Source: Clostridia bacterium (GTDB lineage: Bacteria > Bacillota > Clostridia > Christensenellales > DTU072). Taken from it: a stretch of 49,703 nt of DNA. Both the position numbers and the translations under genes were made by a program. Of the stretch, positions 34,640 to 47,000 are shown piece by piece (position 1 is the stretch's first letter; every line of letters begins with the position of its first letter). The DNA is taken from positions 1-49,703 of the forward strand of contig JAFTZC010000045.1 of NCBI GenBank assembly GCA_017461065.1, read 5' to 3'. The notes under the pieces are model-generated. The model did no database searches. It was not told the origin of the DNA and was given only the letters and a program-made list of their open reading frames with translations.

Positions 34640-36361
34640 ATGAGCAATTTCAAAGCAAAGGTCAACACTTTGGTTAACAAATTGTTTGGCACAACCCCGG
34701 GCGATGGTGAAATGCAAGCTAAGGAAGGTATGGCTTATAGTATAGCAGGTTTTGGTCAAAACTTTATCTGCACTATAATCGGTAGCTATCTTACCGTGTT
34801 TATGACGGACGCACTTGGTTTTAATATCGACGTTAAAGTCGGTGCTCTAACCGGTGTAGTTGCAGTTGCAATTCTAATGCTCGTAACGCGTCTATTTGAC
34901 GCATTCAACGACCCAATTATGGGTTCAATCGTAGATAAGACTCGTACAAAATACGGCAAGTGCCGTCCATATCTCAAGTGGATGCCTATCCCAATCGCAG
35001 TTATGACTATTTTGTGCTTCTTGCCTTTCTACAAAACCGATATGGGTAGCTTTATTGGACTATCACTCGTATACGTTGTATGGTCAGTTGCATATACCAT
35101 CGTTGACGTACCTTATTGGGCGCTATCAACCGCAATGACTAACGACACTACAAAGCGTGGTAATATGCTTACCGTTGCACGTATGTTCTGTACCGTAGGC
35201 GCAGGTATCGTTACCATCTTCGTACCTATGATTACGAGCGCAGTTACCGCTTCTTATAAATATGATACGTTTGCAGTTCGCGTTCCCGGCTCGATGGAAG
35301 TTGTAACCGGTGATGCAGCAAAGGTATTTATGGATAGCTCCAAAAACTTCCTTGGCCAAGAAACTTGGGCACTCAAGGAAGGCCTTGAAGAACAAGGCTT
35401 CAAGATGATGGAAGGTCTATTAAATCCGGCATATGCAGCTCAAAATGCAGAGACTCTACGTTGGACGTATTTCATCATTTGCGTAGTATTGGTTGTTCTT
35501 GCAGTACCTATGTTCTACTATGGATTTAAGCACACCAAAGAACACGTTGGCGTTGCTGCTGATGGTACTATTTCCGAAAAACCAAATTCATTTGGTCACA
35601 ACCTTAAGCTTCTATTTAAGAACAAGGAACTTCTTCTTATCGTTTTAAGCGGTATCCTTGGCGGTGCAAGAATGGTTTACACCTACACAGGCGGTTTGTA
35701 TTTCTGTAAGTACGCACTTCAAAATGAATCTGCATATTCGATGCTAACGATGTTGGTTATCCCCGGTGGCTTGGTAGCAAGCGTTCTAACCCCGTGGATG
35801 ACAAAGAAGTTCAGCAAGAAGACAAGTTACATAGCTACACACATTCTTGGTGCAGTAGCAATGGTACTTATGTTCTTTATGTGGGACTTCAAGACCGGCA
35901 CCTTCGTACCTGGTGGCTTGATTGTATCAATCGTATGTATGATTCTTCTTGGTATCCCACAAGGTATCAACAACATTATGACCTATGCTATGATAGGTGA
36001 CACCATCGATTATCTTGAGTGGAAAACCGGTGAACGTGGTGAAGGTATCTGCTTCGCAATGCAAACCCTCATCAACAAGATCGGTATGGCAGTAGGCGCA
36101 TTTATCGGTGTTCTCGCTTACGCTATGGCAGGAATTAGCCCCTCCAACCCCGAAGGCTCAATGACTATCGAAGGTCTAAACAAGCTATGGATGATGCTTG
36201 TTCTAAGTGGTGCAGTAAGCTTTATCGCTTGCATAATCCCAATGCTCTTCTACACTATTAGCGAAGATAAGCAACGTAAGATGGTTGCGGAAATCGCTGC
36301 AGGTACCAACCCCGGCGCTGCTCTCAAAAAGAGTGCAGAAGTTGTTGAAGTAGAAGCATGA
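34640..36361 (+). CDS. Second GPH-family sugar:cation symporter, with extended loop
   Basis: The 573-residue membrane carrier shows the GPH motif FDAFNDP (D87, D91), followed by a basic loop (DKTRTKYGKCRPYLKW). The later YLEWKTGERGEG motif is typical of MelB-like carriers. It is about 80-100 residues longer than the first symporter in the window. The extra length lies mainly in a mostly soluble insertion at about residues 200-270, between hydrophobic segments. TCGGAGGAA precedes the ATG. It ends the aminotransferase/aldolase gene group and is followed by a hairpin. It likely imports the substrate of that pathway. Confidence 0.88.
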   Translation: MSNFKAKVNTLVNKLFGTTPGDGEMQAKEGMAYSIAGFGQNFICTIIGSYLTVFMTDALGFNIDVKVGALTGVVAVAILMLVTRLFDAFNDPIMGSIVDKTRTKYGKCRPYLKWMPIPIAVMTILCFLPFYKTDMGSFIGLSLVYVVWSVAYTIVDVPYWALSTAMTNDTTKRGNMLTVARMFCTVGAGIVTIFVPMITSAVTASYKYDTFAVRVPGSMEVVTGDAAKVFMDSSKNFLGQETWALKEGLEEQGFKMMEGLLNPAYAAQNAETLRWTYFIICVVLVVLAVPMFYYGFKHTKEHVGVAADGTISEKPNSFGHNLKLLFKNKELLLIVLSGILGGARMVYTYTGGLYFCKYALQNESAYSMLTMLVIPGGLVASVLTPWMTKKFSKKTSYIATHILGAVAMVLMFFMWDFKTGTFVPGGLIVSIVCMILLGIPQGINNIMTYAMIGDTIDYLEWKTGERGEGICFAMQTLINKIGMAVGAFIGVLAYAMAGISPSNPEGSMTIEGLNKLWMMLVLSGAVSFIACIIPMLFYTISEDKQRKMVAEIAAGTNPGAALKKSAEVVEVEA

Positions 36362-36379
36362 TTTAACAAAAAAAATAGA

Positions 36380-36409
36380 CTCTGAGTACCCGCTTATGGG
36401 TGCTCAGGG
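36380..36409 (+). terminator. Hairpin after the transporter gene, weak T-tract
   Basis: A 12-bp stem (CTCTGAGTACCC at 36380-36391 with 36398-36409, three mispaired-tolerant G-T or wobble positions) has a 6-nt loop. It is followed by TTGCCAAACTTT rather than a clean T-run, so it is a poor intrinsic terminator. It lies 67 nt before the RAYT-like gene and could alternatively be an RNA-processing element or a REP-like palindrome. Confidence 0.5.
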
Positions 36410-36475
36410 TTGCCAAACTTTATAAAAAATAATAAATATTACAGTTTTGAACTTAGTCAAGGAGGTTAAAAGACT

Positions 36476-37789
36476 ATGGCAAACAAAGAAAACAACCACG
36501 GTGTTGCTAATTTTACTCCGCAGCAATCAATCGTAGTTACCAATCCCGAAGGCGTAGCAAGAAGAGAAACCTATGCAAACGTTACACCTGTTAATTTCGT
36601 GCACGGCATTCCACAAAAGGGCATTATCAACCAAGCTCCCGTTGGAAGAACGCCTGCAGCTCAAAGAAGAGCAACCAGAAGGGTTACCGCGTTCAACACC
36701 ACTAAGCCCACCATCTATCGCGTTGCTATCGATGGTAGACCTAATAATATCGTGTTCCCAACTCCCGGCTCGAAATTATACTATTTAAAATGTATTCAAA
36801 CGGCAATGGGCTCATATCCCGTTGACGTAGTTGCTTATTCCGTAATCAACAATAGGGCATATTTCCTTATTGCATCATACGATCAAACTCCCGTAAGCTA
36901 CAGAAGATTCTTTGATACCGCAAACGAACTTTACGCACGTTATTTCAATAATAACTTCCAAACCGCAGGCTTCGTATTCAAATCAAAGCTCAGAGTTAAG
37001 GAATTAAAGAAGATTGCAGATATTTGTGAATCTGTTTCTGTTATCGAAAGTCAACCTTATGCAAACTTCCTAACGCATAGTTGGGCATATCCTTTTAGCT
37101 CGTACGCAAAGATAGGGGACGACGACGATGGCTTCATTGCTTGCCGTCAAGGTTTATATAGGCTTGCATCTCAAGCAGAAGTTGATAAGCTTATTAACGA
37201 AGGCTATGCTAAAGGGCTACGTACTCTACCCGAAGATTTCTTCAATTTCCCCGAAATTGATAGATTTACCGCAACTATCGAAAACGTTCTTATCGACTAT
37301 GGTTGCTACACTAAGCGCGCTATACCAAATTATTTGATGCCAAAAATCATCGCTGAAATTAATGAGCGCGGTGGATTTGAGTACGATAGAATTGCATCAA
37401 AGCTTGCTCTATCTAAGCGTGATAGATACAATACCCTCGTTAGAGTAGTAGGCGAGCTTGCAATCAATATGCACCAAAGCTACGATGAAAGCGTTGAAGC
37501 TCTTGGCGTAAAAGTACAAGACACTTCCCTTATGCGCGACGTAGTTATATGGATTTCCGATAGACTTGGATACTCCGTTGACCAAATTTTCGGAATGATT
37601 GGTATGGCTTACTGCACCGTATCAGGTGACGGAGTAGTCTATTTCAACGACGCATTCCTTGTTGAAATCATCAAGTACCTATCATACACTCGCAATCAAT
37701 CAGTTGAGTTTATCATCGAAAAACTCGGTATCCGCAACTCCTTCCAAGATCCTAACCGTATCATCAACGTAGTTGCTATGTGCAAATAA
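36476..37789 (+). CDS. RAYT/Y1-transposase-like protein lacking HUH and catalytic Tyr residues
   Basis: The 437-residue protein has a disordered, Pro/Arg-rich N-terminus (about 1-75), a Y1-transposase-like (TnpA_REP/IS200-type) domain at about 78-212 and a helical C-terminal region. The domain follows the clostridial RAYT pattern: IYRVAIDG opening, VVAYSVINNRAYFLI in place of AYCLMxNHxHLLI, then ARYFN, and a closing YPFSSY. The two HUH histidines are replaced by R127 and Y129, and the RYI-tyrosine position by V189. Nuclease and transposase chemistry should therefore be absent. A domesticated nucleic-acid-binding or regulatory role is likely. The start has a perfect AAGGAGGT; no clear promoter is visible (a weak TTGCCA near 36410 is possible). 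It stands alone between two terminator-like hairpins, just upstream of the giant lipoprotein gene. Confidence 0.7.
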   Translation: MANKENNHGVANFTPQQSIVVTNPEGVARRETYANVTPVNFVHGIPQKGIINQAPVGRTPAAQRRATRRVTAFNTTKPTIYRVAIDGRPNNIVFPTPGSKLYYLKCIQTAMGSYPVDVVAYSVINNRAYFLIASYDQTPVSYRRFFDTANELYARYFNNNFQTAGFVFKSKLRVKELKKIADICESVSVIESQPYANFLTHSWAYPFSSYAKIGDDDDGFIACRQGLYRLASQAEVDKLINEGYAKGLRTLPEDFFNFPEIDRFTATIENVLIDYGCYTKRAIPNYLMPKIIAEINERGGFEYDRIASKLALSKRDRYNTLVRVVGELAINMHQSYDESVEALGVKVQDTSLMRDVVIWISDRLGYSVDQIFGMIGMAYCTVSGDGVVYFNDAFLVEIIKYLSYTRNQSVEFIIEKLGIRNSFQDPNRIINVVAMCK

Positions 37790-37813
37790 TTAACTTGCTT
37801 TACGTAACCTTGG

Positions 37814-37850
37814 ACCCCTTGGGCAAATTGCCTAAGGGGTTTTCTTTTTT
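37814..37850 (+). terminator. Intrinsic terminator of the RAYT-like gene
   Basis: An 11-bp stem (ACCCCTTGGGC at 37814-37824 with 37830-37840, one G-T pair) has a 5-nt loop and is followed by TTTTCTTTTTT. Confidence 0.88.
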
Positions 37851-37868
37851 GTAAATAGGGTATATATC

Positions 37869-37973
37869 CGTGCGCGTATAACGTGAGTGCTACGCGCGTA
37901 CGCGCCCTCGCGGTATAATATTAGTAAAAGGTGACTTCAAACGCTATCAAATCGCGCGCGCGTATGCTAAAAT
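37869..37973 (+). promoter_or_regulatory. CG-rich promoter region of the giant lipoprotein gene, possibly tandem
   Basis: The proximal promoter has an extended -10 TGCTAAAAT (-10 at 37968-37973) with an alternating CG run, 37953-37962, in the spacer. CGCGCGCGTA at 37955-37964 begins 13 nt before the -10, as in the promoters at 4060 and 12928. The -35 (TATCAA, 37945-37950) is poor. A second -10, TATAAT at 37914-37919, is preceded directly by the GC-rich block CGCGCCCTCGCGG. More CG blocks lie at 37871-37876 and 37893-37898, and between the -10 and the start codon at 37991-38006. Confidence 0.6.
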
Positions 37974-38020
37974 AAACGCACATATATGTTGCGCGCGTGG
38001 GGCGCGTATTAAGAGGCGTT

Positions 38021-41000
38021 ATGAACAAAAAGCTAATTTTAATTCTACTCGCTATGGTTTTGATAGTTTCGTCGATGGTTTTCCTTGCTTCTTGTGGGGA
38101 GGACGTTAATATCGACCACATAGAGATGTACTCTATGCCCAAAACCCAGTATGCACTTGGTGAATCGCTTGATATCAAAGATGCAAGCGTTCTCGTCGTG
38201 TATAAGAACAACACCGAAAAGCTCGTGCCTATCACTTCAAGTATGCTTTCCGGTTTTGACTCTAATACTCTCGGCGTGCAATACATCAAGGTATATTACG
38301 AAAACCACAGCACGATTTTCACGGTTACCGTTTCTCGTGCAAACGTATCACACGTTGAACTCGTAACTCCCGAGACCAATCTCAATTACATCGAAGGTCA
38401 ACCTTTGCGTACCGATGGTAGTTATATGCTCATCAGCTTTGACGACCATTCTTCAGAACGCATCGAAGTTACCAAGGATATGTGCTCAGGATATGATCCT
38501 GATAAGATTGGCTCACAAATTATTAGCGTCGTTGGCTATCTTGACGGGGTAGAGTATACTTCGTCTTTCGTAGTAACCGTAACCGAACGTGAACTTACCG
38601 GCATTGAAGTCACCACCGCCCCCACGAAGAAAATTTATTACGTTGGTGATAGCGTCCTCGATTTGACCGGTGGTGAATTGTTCCTTAAATACAATAGTGG
38701 ATATTCCACTTATATCGATATGACCGACGTTGACGGCAACGCTATCGAAGGCTTGAGCCTCAGCTGGGATAGCTCGGTCGTAAACAATCGTTCGTCAGTA
38801 ACCGTAGAGTACGGCGGCAAGACGGCATCCTTCCAAGTAGAAGTAAAGGTTAGAGACGTTAGCTCTTACGAAGTAATAACTCCCGTTAAGGAGCAAATGC
38901 AAAACTTGGATCTCGACGTAAGCGGTGCAGTTATAAGAATAAACTACAACAACGGCGAATCCGAAGACGTAACGCTACCATCCGACAAAGTAACCTTCGT
39001 TGGTTACGATAAGACTAAGGCAGGCACTCAAGAAGTAGCACTACTATTTAGCTACGGCGGAGTTGCTCTTTCGGCACAAGGCATAATGGAAATCAACGTT
39101 GCTCAACGCGAAGCTATCGGTCTTGAAATGGTTGACGCTCCTGATATCTATCAAGATACGGAGTTTGACGTAACCGAGTTTAGCGTACGTATCGTTTATA
39201 ATAACGGTGAGCGCGGCGAAGATTTCAATCTTAACAGCGGTATGATCGCTTGGGAAAACAATATTCCCGTAACGTCATACGCTCAAGCAGGTGAAAAGAG
39301 TTGGTATATCAGCTATAGTACCGGCATCGACCTTGATTATAAGTTCACCGTCAAAGAGCTATTGGTCGTTAACGTTGAATTACACAACGCAAGTAACGTA
39401 ATCGCTTTCTTGGGCGGAGACGCCAATACCGACGGCGTTACTATGACCATCACTTATAATAGCGGTAGGGTAGACGAAGACGTAGCTCTAACCCCCGATA
39501 TGTTGAGCTTTGACTCAAGCACTATGGGCGTTAAGCTCGCAAAAGTAGTATATGCTACCAAATATAACGAAGGCTACGAGCCGATGCTTTCCGTAACCGT
39601 CGTAAAGAAGATTACTTCAATCGAAGTAGGCGGAGTTTATCGCAACACTTATATTTTGGGTGAGGAGTTCTCGGCTGCAGGTATGGAACTCGTTGTTAAC
39701 TACGAGTTTGAAAGTGCTTCAACGCTTATCAAAGAGAGTGATGTAGACTTCTACGACTCGTGGTCGTTTAGCACCGATAACGCTCAAGCAGGACTATACT
39801 TTACCGAAGTAGGCGAAGCAAACGTTTATATCAACAACCCAGGCTTGGTAGAGCCTTATAAGATTACCGTAACAGTCAAAAACGATTTCAAAGAGCTTGG
39901 ACCTATTTTCAAACTCACCGAAGGTGAACTTGTTGAAGCCGAAAATCTTGGCTCAACCATTCAAGGTTTACCACTCGATTTGTCAAGTTACTATATTATG
40001 GTAACTTTCGAAAGTAACGTTGAATACGTTCAACTCAACGACTCTATGGTCGACTACAACGTTAAGAATACTGCAGTTGGTGAAAGAAAGGTAACCATCT
40101 ATTATCCCGACGTTGCAAGCTACGTAGGTGAAGTAGAAAGAAAGTACGACACCACCGCAACCGTTTTGGAAAAGAGTGTAGTTGGCGTCAAGATGCTAAC
40201 CGCTCCTGAAAAGGATATTTACTATTACAGCGAAGACAAGACCGTAGTTGCAACCGAGTATAAGGGTATTGCAATCAGTATCGAGTATGATAACGGCACC
40301 TATTCTTCAATAGACGTTGACGATGCTATTGCAAAGTCAAGACTTAACTTCGTTTCAGTTGACGTATCCGAAATTGGTCCGTTTGAAGTTACTTATAGCT
40401 ATACTCATACCGATAATATTACTTATTCGGGTAGCTTCTTCGTAGAAATTATCGATTCAATGCCCGTATCCGTCAAGTGGACGCTTGGCACTATACCGGA
40501 AGTAGAGCTAACTATCGGTAGCAAGTTTAACCCACTTGTTATGGGTTATCGCGAAAACGGCATTCCATATTCACTTGCCGATCGTAATATCGACATTTTG
40601 TCAGCCGGCAGCAACGTTCCCGTTCCAAAGAAGCTTTCTGATATCATTGATATCATCACTGTCGAAGGCTACAACGCAAACCAAACCGGTACGCAAGACG
40701 TAAGATTGGTTTATGGTGATAACAAAGACTTATACGTAACTGTAAAAGTAAACGTAAAGGAAAGACGTCTTGAAGCGTTAGAGCTTGTAAACGACAACGC
40801 AAACGGAACTCTTACCGTTATCCAAGGCGCACCAATCGACCTATCACTTCTATCACTAAAACTACTATTTAGTGACGGCGCAACCACCCAAGTTCCTATG
40901 GATGCTTCGTATATCAATCGTTCGGACGATAACGCAGGTGGCTACGATATCAACAATGCTACAATCGGTAAGCGCGAAGTTACCATTTCATATCTATACG

Positions 41001-44000
41001 CAAACGAAAGCGCACCCGTATCTTTAACCGTTGAGTTCGTAGTGCTTGAAAAGAGTCTCGTTAAGATTGAAATCAACGACATTCCAAAGCAATATTACAT
41101 TGAGCACGAGCCGTTTGATATTTCAACGGGTTCAATTATGCTCTACTACGATAACGGAACCACCGAAACGAGATTGCTTACCGAAGCTACTATCAATAGC
41201 TCCACGTCGCCATATAACGTTGACAACGCCCGCTTTGATAATAGTGAGTTCACCGGTTTCAGCAAGGTTCAACGCATTTACATTAGATTTAGCAATTGCA
41301 ACACTTCTTACAACGTATATATGCGTGATAGAAGGAACGTTGAAGCTGAATACGCCGAAGGCAACGTTTACAACTTTACTTATGGCCAAGCAGTTGCTCC
41401 TATTATTGAGCTTAAGGGTTATAACGCTTACGGCGACAGCGACAGAAAGTTCTCGTTTGCAAGCGATAGCTACAAAGTAGAATATATTCCACAAGACGTA
41501 TGGCTAACGCAAGGTAGGGTAGAAGGGGTAGACTATACCGAATTCCCAAGCACCGTTGGCGTATATAACGTAGTCGTAAGCTACCTTGGTGACGATATCC
41601 ACAACGCATACGAAGACGCATCCAAGAAGATTACTATTAACAAGAAGGTAATGTACGTTGGATTTGCAACGGCATCAAAGATTTACGGTACGGAAAATCC
41701 CGAAATCAAGTTAACGCTTGGCGAATCTATGGACGTTGTATCTAACAATCCGTTGAGCCTATTCCAAAACGGCGATACCTTCCAAAGTGCTAACTTTAAT
41801 CCCGATTACCAAACCACTTACGCAAGCAAGGCATATCTTATCGATGCTAACGGAAACTACGTAACGGATGGGGAAAATCAGGTAGTCGTAGATATCTTTG
41901 ATATCGTATATCTCAATTTACAAAACGACGTCGTTGACGTTAACGTAGGTACTGCACAAGGTAGATACGTAATTTCAATTGCAAATCAATTTGAATCACC
42001 AAACTATCAAATCTACTACAAGAATGCAGTTTTGACTATAGGTCAACGTGAAGTAGTAGTTAGACCACAATCAGTATCTTATACTTATGGTGCTGAAATC
42101 GTTCCCGTTATCCCATTTGAAACCTACGCAGTAGAGGGAAAAGAAAGCGAAAGTGGTGTTTACGGCGCGGATAAACTTGCAGGAAGCCTTTCAAGAGAAA
42201 AGACGTCCGAAAAGAGCGTTGGTGATTATCTCGTAACCATCGGTAGCTTGCAAACCTATAACCCCAACTACAAGATTATCTTCGAAAACGTTGAAGATGA
42301 TGCAACCATAGAAAAAGAGGGTGCATACGTAACCATTCTTCCACGCAAGATTTACGTTAAGACCGATAGTATAATCAAGGTATACGGCGAAGAATTCGTT
42401 GCACCTAACGTTAAGTTCTTCTCCGATCCTGCTTGTACCCAAGAAGCAAATGCTTTTGCAAGTGGCGATAGCGTTGCATCCATAGGTCAAGTAACATTCT
42501 CGGATGCTATCAATAAGTATACGAGCGCAGGTAACTATACGCTTTCTTGCACCATTGATATGAGCGGTGACGGCGCTGATAACTACGACGTAAAATACGT
42601 AAACGGATACGTTGAAGTTTCGGCTCGTCCTGTAAACGTAATCGCAACTGCGGGCTCAAAGGTTTACGGCGATCCCGAACCACTTATGGGTTACAGCGTA
42701 TCGGGTGTTGAAGGCGAAAAGGCTTCCGGCCTAATCGAACTTGCAGACGGCTCTATCGAAACCTTTAATGGTAGCTTGCAAAGAGTAAGTGGCGAAAACT
42801 ACGGCGATTACAACGTTCAAATCGGCACGCTAAGCAATCCTAACTACGAAATCAGATTTACTTCTGCGAAGTTCAGTATTCTTAGAAAGGAACTCTACGC
42901 ATATATTTCCGAAGAAAATCTAACCAAGGTTTACGATGGTAAGATCCCATCTATTTCCGCATACACCTTGTATGAGGCTCGTCAAGAAGGCGCAAGCGTT
43001 TATACCGCACAAGACGTTTCAAATCTCATCACCTTCAGCTTTGACGGCGCAAGCAAGAACTTTGGTTTATATAGAGTAAACGTTGCTATCAACTCCAACA
43101 ACTACTCGATTGCACTATTCAATCAAGAAGGTTACGTTTACAGCATCGAAAGAAGGGTTATCGCTATAACGGAAAGCGAATACTACGATATTCCAAATAA
43201 CCTTGAATATAAGGGTGAAGCGTACAACTTCTATGCACGCATCAATACTAAGGATTTGCAATATCAATATAACAGCGACGGCAGCATTGCTACCGACGAC
43301 AATAACAATCCGCTTTACGACGATCCTACCGTTACCCTTTCGATTGCAAGCGCAACTTACGCAGGTAACTATACGGTAAGCGTACTTGAACTTGCTGACA
43401 AGAACTACGAGCTTGATACCAGCCTAAGCGCACCCGTAACCTTTACGATTTTGCCACGCTCGGTATACGTAGTAATTAAGACCAACGCTGAAAATCACAC
43501 GATTGAGCGTGAATTTAACAACCAAGTTGCATATATTAGCGCAAACGACTATACCCTTGAGAACCTAATTTCCGAAAGGGATATTCCATATTTCAGCTTT
43601 GGTATTTATGCAGGCGATAATATCGTTACGGCAAAAGACGTACTATACGCAGAAGACGATAGCATCATCGGCTACGATATTCGTCTTGCCGAAAATTCAA
43701 TTGATGCTAACTACGTAGTAAAGCTCAAAGAAGCTTATAAGTATAAGATTGTTCCAAAGGGCGTTGTAATTAGAATTTACGAAAAGTATCTCACCAAGTC
43801 TTACGATGGTACTGCTCCTGCAATCAGCTCGTCAATGTTTGCACCTGTTAGTGCTGTTACGGGCTTTGATAGTAACTCGGTATCCTTTAGCTTCATCAGA
43901 GAAGGTAACGACGGCAGAGATAACACTTCCGTAGGTAGTTATACCGTAGTTGCAAACTGCTCGGATAGAAACTTTAGCGTTACTACCCAACAACCATACT

Positions 44001-47000
44001 ACGTATATCAAATCACCAGCGGTAACGTTTCGGTATCAATCAACTCGTCAGCAATGGAAAAGGCCTATGACGGCAAAGAATTTGAGTTCGACTACAACGA
44101 CTTGACTTTCACCGCTTACTACGGCAATCAAACCATTATCCACAACTTCCGCTACGGTGATGCTTACGATACCTTCGTAGAGCAACTTGCAGAGATAAGT
44201 ACGCGTATTACGGCACTTGACTATCAACTTGCACTCGTTGACTTCGTAGAGCTCGGCTATGCAAAGACTAACCTTGAGTCAAGCAGAAGCAGCGCATATC
44301 TACTCCGTATTCAATTGCAATCGATTGAAAACCCGATGCAAGCAGAAAACACCGCTACCATTCTATCTGCTGTTGAAACTATCATAACTAACCTTTCGGC
44401 TGCCATAACTGCAATCGATAATGGTGATAGCTTAACTGCAGAAAGTATTTACGGTGTATGTCTTGAGCATATGGCAAATATCAAGAGCACTTTTGATAAG
44501 GAAGAAAGCTATATTGCGTTCATCTTCGGTAACGAAGACGACAATACTCCCGTTGAAGTTGGTCAACATCCGTTTGAAGTAAGATTTAGCGACTATAACC
44601 GTAACTTTACTTTGCTGAACTCCAACTTGAACGTAAGCATTTCAACGCATACTCTATATATCAACGTAAACGATATCGTACTAACCTACGGCACCACGCT
44701 TTCATCAATACCATTCGACTTGTTTGACCCAAGAACGGGCGAAGTCCTTGATAAGAACGAGTATCGTATCGTTGGTACTCCAAGCGTTGACGGAACTATC
44801 AAGAACGTTGGCAGATACGCAGTATCCGTAAGCGGAATGTATATTACCGAAGACGGTTCTACCGCAAGCCCCAACTTCGTAGTTCTCGGTGGAGAAGTCG
44901 GCGAAATCGAAGTTGTTAAGGCAACTCTATCAATTCAAATCCAAAACGTATATAATCCGGACGTATTCGTATACGGCAAGACGGTTGAAAGTTCGCAACT
45001 ATCAGGACAATACGAACTAATCAATTATGGCTCTATCCCCGAAAATCCATCCAATGAAGCTCAACGCAAGATGGTTGAAGACGCTTATGCTTGGGCGGTA
45101 GAAAACGGATATGAAAATGCAAGCCACCTTGAAAAGATGCGCTTGTATTACGGCGGATTGCAATACTCCGACGTATTTGAAGACGTACTCAAGACCAACG
45201 CCGTCAAGTATAATTGCTACATTAATGGCGATAGCGGCGCACAAATTTTCGACACTACGTTGTTTGATGCAGGTGATTACCCACTTAGTGCAACCGGCTT
45301 TAAGGCAGATAACTACAATATCCGCGTTGTACCCGGCGTATTGACCGTTGCTAAGCGAGCTTTGAGTATTTATACTCAAACCGGATATTACGAAAAGACT
45401 TACGGCGACACTTCCGTCAAGTACATCTACACCGGCTTTGTCGGCAACGACAACGAGAACTCTCTAAGCGTATACACCAACGATGGTGGCACCCTCGGCA
45501 CCGAAGTAAACAGCCTTGCCAATATGGTATGGGAATACACTTACGACGAAGAAAATCAAGTAGACCCATTGGCGGCAACCACCGGTGTTAGTGACGAGCT
45601 CTTTGCCGTAGAGCCATCAACCGGCGATTACTTGCTACGTAACTATACCATCAACTTCGGTACGGTAAACATCAAGGTTGTAAAGGCACCTTTGACTTGC
45701 ACCTTGAAGTCTGCAGTAGGTGACGTAGTATCGTCGCTATATATGGCAATCCCAACTGAAAACGATTACGTATTCAGCTACGACGGATTCAAGAATGAAG
45801 ACAACGAGTCACTCATCGCAGAAACTCCCGTTGTAAACTTCAAGAATGGTTCAACCTACTTTAGCGCAGGCGTACATACCTTAGGTCAATCCTACATCGA
45901 CGTATCAAGCATTGAACTTGACAACTACTACGTTGCAGTCGAGCCCTTCCAATACGAAGTTAAGGCAAGAAAGGTTTACGTAACGCTTAACACTGATACT
46001 ATTAACACCGTAATGAGCACGTCAACCAATTCTTATACGTTGACTCCTTATATTGCAGAAGTTTTGAGCGGTACCGACGGCGCAGTAACTAACGTATCAA
46101 TCATTAGCGGTCAATATGGTTACACCGATTTCGAATTTAATATTGAAGAATCTAATGCTGAAGTATTGGCAGAATTCAACAAGGTAGCTATTACGAGATA
46201 CTCTCAAACTGATAGTGCTGCTGTATTTGATAAGATTGGTGACACCTACCGTAAGGAAATCTATCGCTATAGCGATATGTATAAGCATAGCATAGTAGGC
46301 GACGTTGACCACGATAAAGAAGAAGGTACGTTCAAGCTTGCTAATATGACTATGAACAGTATCAACTTTAAGTTTGAGTACGTTCCATTTACCATTAAGG
46401 TATATAGCACTATTCAAGCCGTTACCGCATATGCAACCGAGAAGTTTGTTGGTCAACCATCCGATGAATATACCGCATACGTAAATTCAAAGATTAACTT
46501 TATGATCATCAACTCTGCACTCAAGATAAAAGAGGGCACCATTCAAGAAATGGCAGGTGTTTTAAATATTGAGGGTAATATGCCAACAAAATCAGGCACC
46601 AGCTCAATGATGACTTACACCTTGAACGATGCCAGCTATAATTATCAATTAGCTAAGGCATTCACAAGCGCCAACTATAGCGACAATAAGCACGAGTACT
46701 ATACGAACTACTATTCAGGTCTTGCTGACGTTGAAGCCGTAAGCGTATCTGATAATCGTACTAAGACTTATAACTACTCGTCAGTTGCAACTTGCACGCT
46801 ACCGATTAGATACTACTCACAAATTTCCGAAGTAGTAACCAATCCGGAACTCAACGGCGGAGCTGAGTACAAAGTAGCAGGCAGCGCAACTACCGCAACT
46901 ACCTTCACGACCGTTGAAAGCCTATATAACGCAATGCGTCTTGAAATCGCGGTTTCACCTAACGCAAGCGTAAAAGTACCAAGCCTTGAAATCGGCTTTA

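Noticed and set aside
37997..38020. GTG start for the giant lipoprotein
   Set aside because: It lies in the CG-rich leader and adds a MGRVLRGV extension before a standard lipoprotein signal; ATG 38021 is better supported.
37921..38289. Minus-strand open frame of 122 codons over the giant gene start
   Set aside because: It spans the promoter region and an unrelated coding start, shows no family resemblance or ribosome binding site, and is best explained as a shadow of the plus-strand gene.
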